A stretch of DNA of 33,576 bases from Thiopontia sp013349825 (GTDB taxonomy: Bacteria; Pseudomonadota; Gammaproteobacteria; GCF-002020875): NCBI GenBank assembly GCA_963981015.1, contig CAXCCG010000023.1, positions 1 to 33,576 on the forward strand. Direction: 5' to 3'. Both the position numbers and the translations under genes were made by a program. This document shows positions 1-8,725 of this stretch, one piece after another (the first letter of the stretch is position 1; the number at the start of each line of letters is the position of its first letter). The notes beneath the pieces are model-generated. The model did not search any database and was not told the origin of the DNA. It saw only the letters and a list, made by a program, of their open reading frames with translations.

Positions 1-78
1 GTACGTGCAGGAATGGTGAGTGCACCAGGTCTTTGGTCATGGAGTAGCTATCAAGGAATTACGGTGACAGTTGACTAA
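1..78 (+). CDS. C-terminal tail of a RAYT/IS200-like (Y1) transposase, partial
   Basis: Frame 1 is open from the left edge to TAA at 76-78 and reads VRAGMVSAPGLWSWSSYQGI followed by TVTVD. The pattern VRAGMV...P..W.WSSY closely resembles the conserved C-terminal motif (NPVRAGMV-x-P-x-xWPWSSY) of REP-associated tyrosine transposases and other IS200-like Y1 proteins; this is family knowledge recalled, not searched. The upstream part with the HUH and catalytic Tyr motifs is outside the window. Family members usually continue further past WSSY than the ten or so residues seen here, so the gene may be a truncated remnant. It converges on dnaE. Confidence 0.5.
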   Translation, partial: VRAGMVSAPGLWSWSSYQGITVTVD

Positions 79-173
79 ATAGACTTAACTTTCCATCTAA
101 GGACCACGTTTCTGGGGCCTCAAGGCTCGGCCCGTCAGTACTTCATGATTACCCTGACTGGTTCAGAGGCTCC
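79..173. other. Short intergenic stretch between transposase tail and dnaE
   Basis: No gene is seen. A small inverted repeat (GGGCC at 115-119 and GGCCC at 129-133, 9-nt loop) and a weaker CTGA/TCAG hairpin near 154-166 are present. Neither is followed by a T-run on either strand, so neither is a convincing terminator. If the neighbouring ORF is a true RAYT, REP-like palindromes would be expected nearby, but this stretch alone does not show a clear one. Confidence 0.35.
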
Positions 174-3100
174 TTAGCCATAATCCGTCTCTACAGCCTC
201 ATCCCCCAACTGCTCTCGTAGACGCTGGAATAGTGCGCTACTGGGCTGTACATTCCACTCTGACCCCATATCGAGTTGAGCAATCGCTTGTGGCTGACGA
301 TAGTGGATACGCACCGGAATATGCCCCTCGCAGAAGGGTTTGATCACAGTCTGTAGCGCCTCCACCCCACTGCCCTGCAATTGTGACTGTTCTAGTTTCA
401 GGGTCAAGCGCTTCATATAGGCTGCGCGTGCCCCATCCAGATTCCACAGCTCTTCGGTGTTCATCCGTAATCCACCGGTGTAGTCATCGTCGGTTACTGT
501 ACCCTGCACCACCAGAATGGCATCTTTCTCTAATAGATGACGGTACTTTTCATAGGTCTCAGCAAACAGCGTCATCTCTAGTCTCCCGGTACGATCATCC
601 AGCACCAGAATGGCGAGCGGTTTTCCGGTACGGGTCTTCACCACCCGCATTGAGACCAGCAACCCCGAGAGTGTCACCATCTTGTCTTTATCTGAGGAGA
701 GGCGGTTCATGCGCTGGGTGATGATATGACTCAACTCCTCTTCATGCTGGTCAATCGGATGTCCGGTTAAGTAGAGTCCCAGCGTATTACGTTCACCAAT
801 CAGTCGTTCATCCTCACTCCACGGTTTGGCCTGTTGGTAGCTGACCACCACAGCAGGTTCACTCTCATCACAGCCACCGAACAGATCTGCCTGCCCCCGC
901 TCCTGGTCACGCACATGTTGCTCTGCGGCCTGCATCGCATCCGGCAGACTGACCATCAGCGTTGCACGGGATTCCCATGCAGGTTGCCCTTCAAGTGGGG
1001 GGGCTATCTCATCCAGTGCCCCAGCACGGATCAGTGACTCCATCACCCGCTTGTTGGCCTTGCGTAGATCAATTCGACGGCAGAAGTCAAAGAGATCTTT
1101 ATAGTTACCACTCTCTTCGCGTTCGGCAATGATCCCTTCTATCGCGGCCTCACCAACCCCCTTGATCGCACCAATGCCGTAGACCACATCATACTTCTCG
1201 GAGTCGTTCTGCTTGAGGACCGTGAACTTGTAGCGACTACGATTGATCCCCGGTGGGTGGACCACCAGCCCCATGGAGCGGCACTCTTCAATCAGTGTCA
1301 CCACCTTGTCGGTGTTGTCCATATCGGCCGAAAGTACCGCTGCCATAAAAGGGGCAGGATAGTGTGACTTGAGCCAGGCGGTCTGGTAGGAGACCAGTGC
1401 ATAGGCCGCCGAGTGTGATTTATTAAAACCATATCCGGCAAATTTCTCCACCAGATCAAAAATCTTCATCGCCAGGACAGGATCAATCTGGTTGTTTTTG
1501 GCCCCCTCTGCAAAGATGGAGCGCTGTTTCTCCATCTCCTCCGGCTTCTTTTTACCCATCGCTCGGCGCAACATATCTGCACCACCGAGCGAGTAGCCCG
1601 ATAGTACCTGTGCAATCTGCATCACCTGCTCTTGATAGAGGATGACGCCGTAGGTAGGCTGCAGAATGGGGATCAGCGACTCATGCTGGTACTTGGCATC
1701 GGGGTAGGATAGCTCTTCCCGACCATGTTTACGGTCGATAAAATTATCCACCATCCCCGACTCCAGCGGGCCGGGGCGGTAGAGCGCAACCAGTGCAATA
1801 ATATCCTCAAAACAGTCCGGCTTGAGTTTGACGATCAACTCCTTCATCCCGGAGGACTCGAGCTGAAATACCGCTGTAGTCTGAGCCGCCTGCAACAGCT
1901 CAAACGCACTCTTGTCTTGTAGGGAGATCTTGGTAATATCAAGCGGCTGCTCACCCTGCAGTTTGCGCTGCACGTCGATCATCTCAATCGCCCAGTCAAT
2001 GATGGTGAGAGTGCGCAGCCCAAGGAAGTCAAATTTGACCAGCCCAACGGCCTCGACATCATCCTTATCAAATTGTGTAACCAGGCCGGAACCGTTCTCT
2101 TCACAGTAGATCGGACTGAAATCATTAATATCGGAGGGAGAGATCACCACCCCTCCTGCATGTTTACCGGCGTTACGCGCAACACCCTCCAGTGAACGCG
2201 CCAGGTCGACCAACTCACGAACGTCATCCTCCTCATCGTAACGCTCTTTCAGCTCATCCGTCTCTGCCAGTGCCTTATCCAGTGTCATACCAAGATCAAA
2301 CGGGATCAGCTTGGCGATACGGTCCACCATTCCGTAAGGGTGCCCCTGCACACGCCCCACATCACGTATCACCGCCTTGGCATTCATTCGCCCATAAGTG
2401 ATGATCTGTGAGACACGATCAATACCGTAGGTCTCTGCCACATAACGAATCACCTCATCACGCCGATCCATACAGAAATCGACATCGAAGTCAGGCATGG
2501 AGACACGTTCAGGGTTGAGAAAGCGCTCAAATAGCAGTTCATACTCCAGAGGATCAAGGTCGGTAATCAATAGTGCATAGGCAACCAGTGAGCCTGCACC
2601 TGAACCACGCCCCGGCCCTACCGGAATACCTTTCTCTTTTGACCAACGAATGAAGTCGGCAACAATCAGGAAGTAGCCTGGGAACCCCATACCGTTAATC
2701 ACTTCCAGTTCGATCTTGAGACGCTCATCATAGGGGGCACGCTTCCCGGCAATCAACTCAGGGGTTTCGAACAGCTGAATCAGCCGCTGTTCGAGGCCTT
2801 CTTCAGACTCCTTCTGGAAAAACTGCTCAATTGTCAGCCCTTCTGGAATGGGAAATTCGGGCAGATAGTTCTTACCCAATGATAGCTCTACGTTACAACG
2901 TCTGGCGATTTGAACACTGTTCTCAATCGCCTCTGGCAAATCTTCAAACAACGCCGCCATCTCTGCTGCAGATTTCAGATACTGGTCGGCCGTGAAGTGT
3001 TTGGGACGACGTGGATCGTCCAGCACCCGACCATCATGAATACAGACCCGTGCCTCATGCGCGTCAAACTCATCGGCTTTGAGGAAATGGACATCATTGG

Positions 3101-3704
3101 TAGCCACTACGGGAAGCTGGTACTGTTCTGCCAAAGCGACTGCTCCGTGATTCCAATTCTCGTCTCCACTACGCTCGGTACGCTGTAACTCCAGGTAGAA
3201 ACGACCGGGGAAGAGCGCCACCCACGCCTGTAGATGCTGCTCAGCCTCCTCTTGCTCTCCATCCAACAGGGCCTGCCCAATATCACCACTACGCCCGCCA
3301 GAGAGTGCAATCACTCCAGCGGTTAACCCTTTAAACCAGTCCCGATCTATCTGTGGTACGCCGCGCCGTTGTCCCTCAATAAAAGAGCGGGAGAGTAGTG
3401 TCTTGATGTTTTTAAACCCATCACTGTTCTGTGCCAACAAGACCAAACGGGACTCCAGTCCACTCTCCTCTTCTGGGTGGATGCGCACCTCACTCCCAAA
3501 GATCGGTTTAATCCCGGACCCGGTTGCTGCACGATAAAATTTGACCGCAGAGAACAGGTTACCCAGATCAGTCACTGCAACCGCTGACATCTCCCCCTCC
3601 TGCACTGCAGTCATCAGCGGGCTGGGCTGTTTCTTCTTCTCAATCCGAATCAACCCATTTTCAAGAGAGTACTCGGTATGGGTACGGAGATGAACAAACG
3701 ACAT
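174..3704 (-). CDS. dnaE: DNA polymerase III alpha subunit
   Basis: Replicative polymerase catalytic subunit, 1176 aa, near the usual length (E. coli about 1160). The N-terminal PHP domain begins FVHLRTHTEYSLENG. The polymerase active site shows MPDFDVDF (Asp405 and Asp407, matching E. coli D401/D403) and a later VKFDFLGLRTLTIID carrying the third aspartate. GPGRGSGAGSLVAYAL is the conserved glycine-rich motif. QADLF late in the protein matches the beta-clamp binding motif (QADMF in E. coli), followed by an OB-fold region. I chose the ATG at 3704, which starts MSFVHLRTHT, rather than an in-frame TTG at 3722: the ATG gives the standard N-terminus and has GAGG 12 nt upstream inside the preceding gene's end. 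It lies 1 nt after that gene's stop. accA, often the next gene, is absent. Confidence 0.97.
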   Translation of the reverse strand: MSFVHLRTHTEYSLENGLIRIEKKKQPSPLMTAVQEGEMSAVAVTDLGNLFSAVKFYRAATGSGIKPIFGSEVRIHPEEESGLESRLVLLAQNSDGFKNIKTLLSRSFIEGQRRGVPQIDRDWFKGLTAGVIALSGGRSGDIGQALLDGEQEEAEQHLQAWVALFPGRFYLELQRTERSGDENWNHGAVALAEQYQLPVVATNDVHFLKADEFDAHEARVCIHDGRVLDDPRRPKHFTADQYLKSAAEMAALFEDLPEAIENSVQIARRCNVELSLGKNYLPEFPIPEGLTIEQFFQKESEEGLEQRLIQLFETPELIAGKRAPYDERLKIELEVINGMGFPGYFLIVADFIRWSKEKGIPVGPGRGSGAGSLVAYALLITDLDPLEYELLFERFLNPERVSMPDFDVDFCMDRRDEVIRYVAETYGIDRVSQIITYGRMNAKAVIRDVGRVQGHPYGMVDRIAKLIPFDLGMTLDKALAETDELKERYDEEDDVRELVDLARSLEGVARNAGKHAGGVVISPSDINDFSPIYCEENGSGLVTQFDKDDVEAVGLVKFDFLGLRTLTIIDWAIEMIDVQRKLQGEQPLDITKISLQDKSAFELLQAAQTTAVFQLESSGMKELIVKLKPDCFEDIIALVALYRPGPLESGMVDNFIDRKHGREELSYPDAKYQHESLIPILQPTYGVILYQEQVMQIAQVLSGYSLGGADMLRRAMGKKKPEEMEKQRSIFAEGAKNNQIDPVLAMKIFDLVEKFAGYGFNKSHSAAYALVSYQTAWLKSHYPAPFMAAVLSADMDNTDKVVTLIEECRSMGLVVHPPGINRSRYKFTVLKQNDSEKYDVVYGIGAIKGVGEAAIEGIIAEREESGNYKDLFDFCRRIDLRKANKRVMESLIRAGALDEIAPPLEGQPAWESRATLMVSLPDAMQAAEQHVRDQERGQADLFGGCDESEPAVVVSYQQAKPWSEDERLIGERNTLGLYLTGHPIDQHEEELSHIITQRMNRLSSDKDKMVTLSGLLVSMRVVKTRTGKPLAILVLDDRTGRLEMTLFAETYEKYRHLLEKDAILVVQGTVTDDDYTGGLRMNTEELWNLDGARAAYMKRLTLKLEQSQLQGSGVEALQTVIKPFCEGHIPVRIHYRQPQAIAQLDMGSEWNVQPSSALFQRLREQLGDEAVETDYG

Positions 3705-3705
3705 T

Positions 3706-4071
3706 TTAAATTTGTGCCTCAATCAAACGAACCAGGGTACTGGCTCCATCAATATAGATCTTGTAATAGATCCAATAGAGTCCACCACAAAGCCCTGCCA
3801 AAATAATCCAGCCGCCCAAATGACCGCTCCATACCTTACCCTGAGCATAGCTCTTCTCAATCACCACCTCTAGCACAGGGGCGATCAGAAACCCTACAAT
3901 GGAGAAGCCTATCAGGAATAGCATCATAATGGCTGCCGTCAGTAGAAAAGGGTCTAAAACCCATTGCTGCAGCTTAACGATCAATAAATCCTCCACCGCA
4001 TTGAGAATCAACAGTGATCCCGGCAACACAAAGTAACGACGCAATTGATGTCTCTTCAGTTTCACCGGCAT
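3706..4071 (-). CDS. Small integral membrane protein of unknown function
   Basis: A 121-aa protein I do not recognise. It has a basic N-terminus (MPVKLKRHQLRRYF), a first moderately hydrophobic segment (about residues 14-30), a strong membrane segment (about 43-70, LLTAAIMMLFLIGFSIVGFLIAPVL) and another near 84-105 (GGWIILAGLCGGLYWIYY), so two or three transmembrane helices are likely. It starts 6 nt after the rnhB stop and ends 1 nt before the dnaE ATG, so it is probably cotranscribed and translationally linked with both. rnhB and dnaE are normally adjacent in this cluster, which makes this an insertion into a conserved operon. No catalytic motif is visible. Confidence 0.75.
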   Translation of the reverse strand: MPVKLKRHQLRRYFVLPGSLLILNAVEDLLIVKLQQWVLDPFLLTAAIMMLFLIGFSIVGFLIAPVLEVVIEKSYAQGKVWSGHLGGWIILAGLCGGLYWIYYKIYIDGASTLVRLIEAQI

Positions 4072-4077
4072 CGTGAA

Positions 4078-4647
4078 TTATCTCTCTCTCGCCAAAATTT
4101 TCCGTACCGGCGCAAAACTGCGACGGTGCTGTTCTAGCACACCATATTGCTCCAGCATCTCAAAATGGAGTTTGGTTGGATACCCCTTATGACGATCAAA
4201 GCCATATTCAGGATGCTGTTGATGCAACTCAACCATCATCTGGTCACGTGCTACCTTGGCCAGTATCGAAGCGGCACTGATCGCCTCTATTTTACTGTCA
4301 CCCTTGATAATAGCCTCCGCTGGAATCGACAGATCCGGTAGTCGGTTGCCATCCACCAGTACTTTATCGATTGGGCCACTCAACTGCTCCACCGCCCGCT
4401 TCATTGCTAACATCGAGGCATGGAGGATGTTGATCTCATCAATTTCCAGATGGCTTGCCTCAGAGATAGCCCACTCCACAGCAACTGCACGAATCTCCAC
4501 AGCCAAAGTCTCTCTTCGCTTGGCAGAGAGCTTTTTGGAGTCTGCCAGCCCGATAATGTCATGGTTTTCAGGTAACACCACCGCAGCAGCAACTACCGAT
4601 CCAATCAAGGGTCCGCGCCCCACCTCATCTACACCAGCGATCATCAT
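4078..4647 (-). CDS. rnhB: Ribonuclease HII
   Basis: Cleaves the RNA strand of RNA-DNA hybrids and starts removal of single ribonucleotides from DNA. The 189 aa match the family length. The active-site DEDD set is readable: Asp7 and Glu8 in AGVDEVGRG, Asp99 in VLVDGN, and Asp117 in KGDSKIEAISAASILAKVARD. The ATG at 4647 overlaps the lpxB TGA by 4 bp (ATGA), so translation is probably coupled; a second ATG at the next codon is possible. The C-terminus ends in an RERER run. Confidence 0.96.
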   Translation of the reverse strand: MMIAGVDEVGRGPLIGSVVAAAVVLPENHDIIGLADSKKLSAKRRETLAVEIRAVAVEWAISEASHLEIDEINILHASMLAMKRAVEQLSGPIDKVLVDGNRLPDLSIPAEAIIKGDSKIEAISAASILAKVARDQMMVELHQQHPEYGFDRHKGYPTKLHFEMLEQYGVLEQHRRSFAPVRKILARER

Positions 4648-5777
4648 ACGATCATCTCCTCAACCAGACTGGCCAATCGTGCTGAAGAATCACCTTCCCC
4701 CAAAGCTGTCCGTACCTGCTCCAATCCTTGCAGCATCTCTGTCTGCTGTGAACTCTGCTCCAGTAATGGCTGCAGTTGTTGGAGTATTGCTGTTGCAGAG
4801 GCCTGCTCCTGCAGCAATTCAGGTACCACCTCCCTTTGTGCCACAATATTAACCAGTGACACCCAGCGTGTTTTGATCAGCCGACTGAGGATGGCATAAC
4901 TGAGTGGAGCCATACGATAGACCACCACCATCGGTCTGTTGAGCAGTGCTATCTCCAGTGTCACCGTACCTGATGCGGTAACAATCGCATCACAAGCATG
5001 GATAGCCCGGTGTGCATCGCCTTTTATCCGATACAGTTGCCCATTGAATGTTTCAGCGGATTCGAACAGGCTATTTGGCAGCTCCGGTGCTTGTGAGAGG
5101 AGAAACTGGACCTCTGGATCTTGTTGTGTCAGCTGTCTGGCACTCTCCAAAAGTTCAGGTAAAAGAGTGGTTACCTCGCCTCTGCGACTCCCTGGAAACA
5201 GCCCTACCGTTCTGCGATTTGGATCTAACCCCAACTGTTTTCTAGCTGTCTCAACCGACTCTTCACAAGAAACTTCACCCACCAACGGGTGCCCCACATA
5301 GGTGGCAGGCACTCCAACACGATCATAATAGGGCTGCTCAAACGGGAAGATCAACGCCATATGGTCAACCCGTTTGGCAATTTTATGGATACGGCTTTCA
5401 CGCCAGACCCAGATCTTGGGGCTGATATAGTAGAGCACCGGTATACCGAGTTGTTTGGCCGTTTTCGCCAGCAGCAGATTGAAACCAGGATAGTCCACAA
5501 GAATCAGCAGATCTGGTTTGCGTACTTTCAACAATGTCCGCATCTGTTGCAACACACCATAAAGCATGGGGAAATGTCGGATAATCTCCACCAGCCCCAT
5601 GACCGCCATCTGCTCAATACCAACAATGGCGTTAAAGCCCTGCTGACGCATACGTGCCCCTCCCATACCAAAACAGTCAGGAGCGTTGTTACGTTGATTG
5701 AGTACTGCTAACAGGCGAGCGGCGTGCAGATCCCCCGAAGGCTCTCCTACACTGATCATCACTTGCTTTGGGGGCAT
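4644..5777 (-). CDS. lpxB: Lipid-A-disaccharide synthase
   Basis: Joins UDP-2,3-diacylglucosamine and lipid X to make the lipid A disaccharide on the inner face of the cytoplasmic membrane. The 377 aa are typical. The N-terminal GEPSGDLHA motif (residues 11-19), LILVDYPGFN, YYISPKIWVWRESR and FEQPYYDRVGVPATYVGHPL are hallmark GT19 sequences. It starts 6 nt after the lpxA stop and overlaps rnhB by 4 bp. It belongs to the lpxD-fabZ-lpxA-lpxB block. Confidence 0.97.
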   Translation of the reverse strand: MPPKQVMISVGEPSGDLHAARLLAVLNQRNNAPDCFGMGGARMRQQGFNAIVGIEQMAVMGLVEIIRHFPMLYGVLQQMRTLLKVRKPDLLILVDYPGFNLLLAKTAKQLGIPVLYYISPKIWVWRESRIHKIAKRVDHMALIFPFEQPYYDRVGVPATYVGHPLVGEVSCEESVETARKQLGLDPNRRTVGLFPGSRRGEVTTLLPELLESARQLTQQDPEVQFLLSQAPELPNSLFESAETFNGQLYRIKGDAHRAIHACDAIVTASGTVTLEIALLNRPMVVVYRMAPLSYAILSRLIKTRWVSLVNIVAQREVVPELLQEQASATAILQQLQPLLEQSSQQTEMLQGLEQVRTALGEGDSSARLASLVEEMIV

Positions 5778-5783
5778 CTCAGT

Positions 5784-6563
5784 TTATCGAAGTACGCCGA
5801 TCTTGCTCTTCTCTTGATCGACAATGAAGTCCCTAAACAGAGCCAGTTCAGGGTGCTGCTCAGTCAACTCACTAAGCTTACCCACCACACCAGATAGCGG
5901 CTCTTTGCTATGGAACATCCACTTAAAGGCCTGTTTCATCGCGCTACGTGCCTCCTGACCAAACCCTTTTCGCTTCAACCCCACCAGGTTAAGACTAACG
6001 GGCCGTGCCAGGTTGCCTGAAACCTGTATATAGGGCGGGATATTCTTATTGATCGCACTTCCCATTGTAGAGAATGCGTAGGAACCGATGGTGATAAATT
6101 GACTGACCAGCGTAAAGCCACCTAGCGTCACATGGTCATGAATAATCACATGCCCCGCCAGCGAGGTATTATTCACCAGAATGACATGGTTATGGATTAT
6201 GCAATCGTGGGCAATATGAACATAGGCCATAATCAGATTATGGTCACCGATTTTAGTGACACCCCCTCCACCCACCGTGCCACGATTGACGGTACAGCAC
6301 TCTCGAAAGGTGTTGTTGTCACCAATTTCCAATGTGGTCGGCTCACCATGGTATTTGAGGTCCTGCGGATCTTCACCAATGGAGGAGAATTGAAAGAAGT
6401 GGTTGTTCTCTCCAATGGTACTCGGCCCCTTGATCACCACATGAGACTCCACCTTACAACCTGCACCCATGGTGACATCAGCACCAATGACCGAGTAGGG
6501 TCCGATCTCTACCCCATTAGCGATAATTGCCGAGGGGTCAATAATGGCAGTGTCATGGATCAT
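5784..6563 (-). CDS. lpxA: Acyl-ACP--UDP-N-acetylglucosamine O-acyltransferase
   Basis: First step of lipid A synthesis: transfers a 3-hydroxyacyl chain from ACP to UDP-GlcNAc. The 259 aa show left-handed beta-helix hexapeptide repeats from the N-terminus (IIDPSAIIANGVEIGPYSVIG) and the HIAHDC motif, in which His119 corresponds to the catalytic base (E. coli His125). The C-terminal helical part contains GNLARPVSLNLVGLKRKGF, normal for the family. It begins 9 nt after the fabZ stop. Confidence 0.97.
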   Translation of the reverse strand: MIHDTAIIDPSAIIANGVEIGPYSVIGADVTMGAGCKVESHVVIKGPSTIGENNHFFQFSSIGEDPQDLKYHGEPTTLEIGDNNTFRECCTVNRGTVGGGGVTKIGDHNLIMAYVHIAHDCIIHNHVILVNNTSLAGHVIIHDHVTLGGFTLVSQFITIGSYAFSTMGSAINKNIPPYIQVSGNLARPVSLNLVGLKRKGFGQEARSAMKQAFKWMFHSKEPLSGVVGKLSELTEQHPELALFRDFIVDQEKSKIGVLR

Positions 6564-6572
6564 TGAGCTGGA

Positions 6573-7019
6573 TTAATCGAGTTCTTTTTCAGCACACATC
6601 AGGTTGGCACTGGCGACCACTTTGCCGTCGACCAACGCCTTGCCGGTAAATTTCCATACATCACGAATACGACGTTCCAGCTCCACCTCAAGAATCAGTT
6701 GATCACCAGGCTCTACTGGCTTGCGGAAGCGTGCCTTGTCGATACCAACAAAATAGTAGAGGGAGTTATCACAAGGCAATTTACCGGTTGTTTTGAAGGA
6801 GAGGATACCTGTTGCTTGCGCCAGTGCCTCCATAATCAGCACACCCGGCATGACTGGGATATGGGGAAAATGCCCCTGAAAAAACGGTTCATTGATGGTG
6901 ACATTTTTAACCGCAGTCAGGCTTTTTCCGGGTTCAAAGTCCAGCACTTTATCAACTAGTAAAAAAGGGTAACGGTGTGGCAAATGCTTCATCACCTCAT
7001 GAATATCCATCTGGTTCAT
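6573..7019 (-). CDS. fabZ: 3-hydroxyacyl-ACP dehydratase FabZ
   Basis: Hot-dog-fold dehydratase of fatty acid elongation, 148 aa. The conserved N-terminal LPHRYPFLLVDKVLD and the active-site region GHFPHIPVMPGVLIMEALAQ are present, with His50 and Glu64 as the expected catalytic pair. The ATG at 7019 overlaps the lpxD stop by 4 bp (ATGA). Another in-frame ATG three codons later is possible but lacks this coupling. Its place between lpxD and lpxA is standard: FabZ and LpxA/LpxD draw on the same 3-hydroxyacyl-ACP pool. Confidence 0.97.
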   Translation of the reverse strand: MNQMDIHEVMKHLPHRYPFLLVDKVLDFEPGKSLTAVKNVTINEPFFQGHFPHIPVMPGVLIMEALAQATGILSFKTTGKLPCDNSLYYFVGIDKARFRKPVEPGDQLILEVELERRIRDVWKFTGKALVDGKVVASANLMCAEKELD

Positions 7020-8083
7020 TCTTGTGGTTCCTGTTTTTCAGACATCTCTATTTTTCCCAATTTTTTCTCAACAGCACGCAGACGCTGAATTGACTCATTC
7101 AATTTCTTAAATTGTACTGTATTTCTTCTCCACCGACGGTTGGTATCTGCCGGGGTACCTGAAGAGTAGACACCCGGCTCCTCGATTGACTGTGCAACAA
7201 AGGTCCTTGCTGTACAGTGTGTTCCTGGGGCAATATGGATATGACCAACCACCCCAGCTTGCCCTCCAAAGGTTGAACCTGCTCCAATCGTAGAACTTCC
7301 AGCCACCCCCACCATTGCAGCCATTGCACAGTTCTCACCAATATGGACATTATGGGCAATATGGACCAAATTATCGATTTTGACCCCATCCTCAATCACT
7401 GTATCTTCGAGTGCGCCACGATCAATAGTAGTGTTTGCACCAATTTCCACACGATCTCCTATTACAACTCGGCCTAACTGTGGAATCTTGATCCAGCGCT
7501 CACCCTCTTGCGCAAAACCAAAGCCATCACTTCCAATCACGGCTCCCGGATGGACAATACACCCCTCCCCCAACACGGTATCTTCCATCAATGAAATGTT
7601 TGCCATCAATCGGCTACCTTTACCGATTTTGCAACCTGAAGAGATTACACAACCCGGACCAATATAGACACCTTCACTAATCCTGGCCCCTGCCATCACC
7701 ATACTCTTTGCACCCACCCAGCCACCTGCGGCCAGTGTTGCAGAGAGGCTTACGGTTGCTGTAGGGTGAACTCCAAAATCAACCTGTCGAAACGGGTGAA
7801 ATAGAGATGCCGCCTTGGCATACCCTAAATACGGGTCATCCATTAACAAGCGGTTACCATTAAACAGCTCTTGTTGTTCCGGGCGCAAGATAACCGCCGC
7901 AGCCTCTGTTGTTGAGAGGTGAGAAGCATATTCTGCAGAAGAGAGGAAAGAGAGTTGATTTGCCGTTGCACGATCTAGCGGGGCAATATCCTCAATCTCC
8001 TGTTTAGAGTCCCCCAGCAGGGTTGCACCAATCTCATGGGCTACGTCTTGCAGAAAGATACTCTCAAGCCGCTCATTGATCAT
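7016..8083 (-). CDS. lpxD: UDP-3-O-(3-hydroxyacyl)glucosamine N-acyltransferase
   Basis: Third step of lipid A synthesis, N-acylation of UDP-3-O-acylglucosamine. The 355 aa are slightly longer than E. coli LpxD. It has an N-terminal uridine-binding domain (LSFLSSAEYASHL region), a hexapeptide-repeat left-handed beta-helix, the NLVHIAHNVHIGENCAMAAMVG segment holding the catalytic histidine region, and a charged helical C-terminal tail (roughly the last 35 residues). The start at 8083 gives MINERLESIFLQDV. Only a weak ribosome-binding site is visible there, so the exact start is less certain than the gene. Confidence 0.95.
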   Translation of the reverse strand: MINERLESIFLQDVAHEIGATLLGDSKQEIEDIAPLDRATANQLSFLSSAEYASHLSTTEAAAVILRPEQQELFNGNRLLMDDPYLGYAKAASLFHPFRQVDFGVHPTATVSLSATLAAGGWVGAKSMVMAGARISEGVYIGPGCVISSGCKIGKGSRLMANISLMEDTVLGEGCIVHPGAVIGSDGFGFAQEGERWIKIPQLGRVVIGDRVEIGANTTIDRGALEDTVIEDGVKIDNLVHIAHNVHIGENCAMAAMVGVAGSSTIGAGSTFGGQAGVVGHIHIAPGTHCTARTFVAQSIEEPGVYSSGTPADTNRRWRRNTVQFKKLNESIQRLRAVEKKLGKIEMSEKQEPQE

Positions 8084-8146
8084 CGATAAGTGCCCGAACC
8101 ATTTTTAATAAAAATCAAGTCTGTAATGATGATCAGAAAATTGACT

Positions 8147-8698
8147 CTATTTAGAGACTGCTTTTCCAGAAGTGGCCTGCTCTGAAACCCGTTGTAGAGC
8201 ATTCAATACTTTGAGAGAGATATCTGCACGCGGAGAGGCAAAGATAACCGACTCATTGACAATCAGATCAAACTTCTCTGAATTTGCGATCTGATCAACG
8301 GTTTTATAAACCAGTTTCTGCAGCTTCTGCAGCTCCTCAGCCTGTGCAATCCTAAGATCCGCACCATACTCCTCATCCATCAATTTCAACTCACTACTAC
8401 AGGAACGAATCTTCCTCAACTGTTTCTGTTTTTGCTGTTGGCTCAATGCCACACTCTCTCGTTCCAGCATCTCTTCCATCTTCTTGCAACTCTTCTGAAA
8501 CTCCAGAATTTCCGTTTTCCGTCCGCCAAAAGAGGCCTCCAGACGTTGCGTGGCCTCTGTTGCCTGAGGAATTTTCTGCAACAAGAGGTTAATATTTACA
8601 ATACCAATCTTGCTACCCAAACCGTTCTCTACTGCCTGAGCAGCAGAAGCTGTGATCATACACAGCAAAAAAACAGCACTAATCTCTCTCATTCGCAT
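8147..8698 (-). CDS. skp: Periplasmic chaperone Skp/OmpH
   Basis: Holds unfolded outer-membrane proteins in the periplasm on their way to BamA. The 183 aa start with a signal peptide (MRMREISAVFLLCMITASAAQA, cleavage probably after AQA) followed by the family's KIGIVNINLLL strand. A long charged, Gln/Lys/Glu-rich helical hairpin comes next, then a C-terminal FDLIVNESVIFASPRADIS strand that completes the body domain. The mature protein has two cysteines, Cys71 and Cys100, placed nearly symmetrically about the presumed tentacle tip; E. coli mature Skp has none. It lies directly downstream of bamA, as usual. Confidence 0.9.
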   Translation of the reverse strand: MRMREISAVFLLCMITASAAQAVENGLGSKIGIVNINLLLQKIPQATEATQRLEASFGGRKTEILEFQKSCKKMEEMLERESVALSQQQKQKQLRKIRSCSSELKLMDEEYGADLRIAQAEELQKLQKLVYKTVDQIANSEKFDLIVNESVIFASPRADISLKVLNALQRVSEQATSGKAVSK

Positions 8699-8725
8699 TA
8701 TTTTTATTCTCTTAAGTTTGAACCT

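Noticed and set aside
111..166. Possible dnaE terminator hairpins
   Set aside because: Stems of only 4-5 bp with no following T-run on the minus strand.
3705..3722. TTG start for dnaE six codons upstream
   Set aside because: It would overlap the preceding gene and add residues before the conserved FVHLRTHTEYS; ATG 3704 fits the family N-terminus.
4256..4852. 198-codon plus-strand open frame across rnhB/lpxB
   Set aside because: It lies antisense to two strongly supported genes with normal motifs; its translation is low-complexity Ser/Ala/Pro-rich and matches no family. It is a shadow frame.
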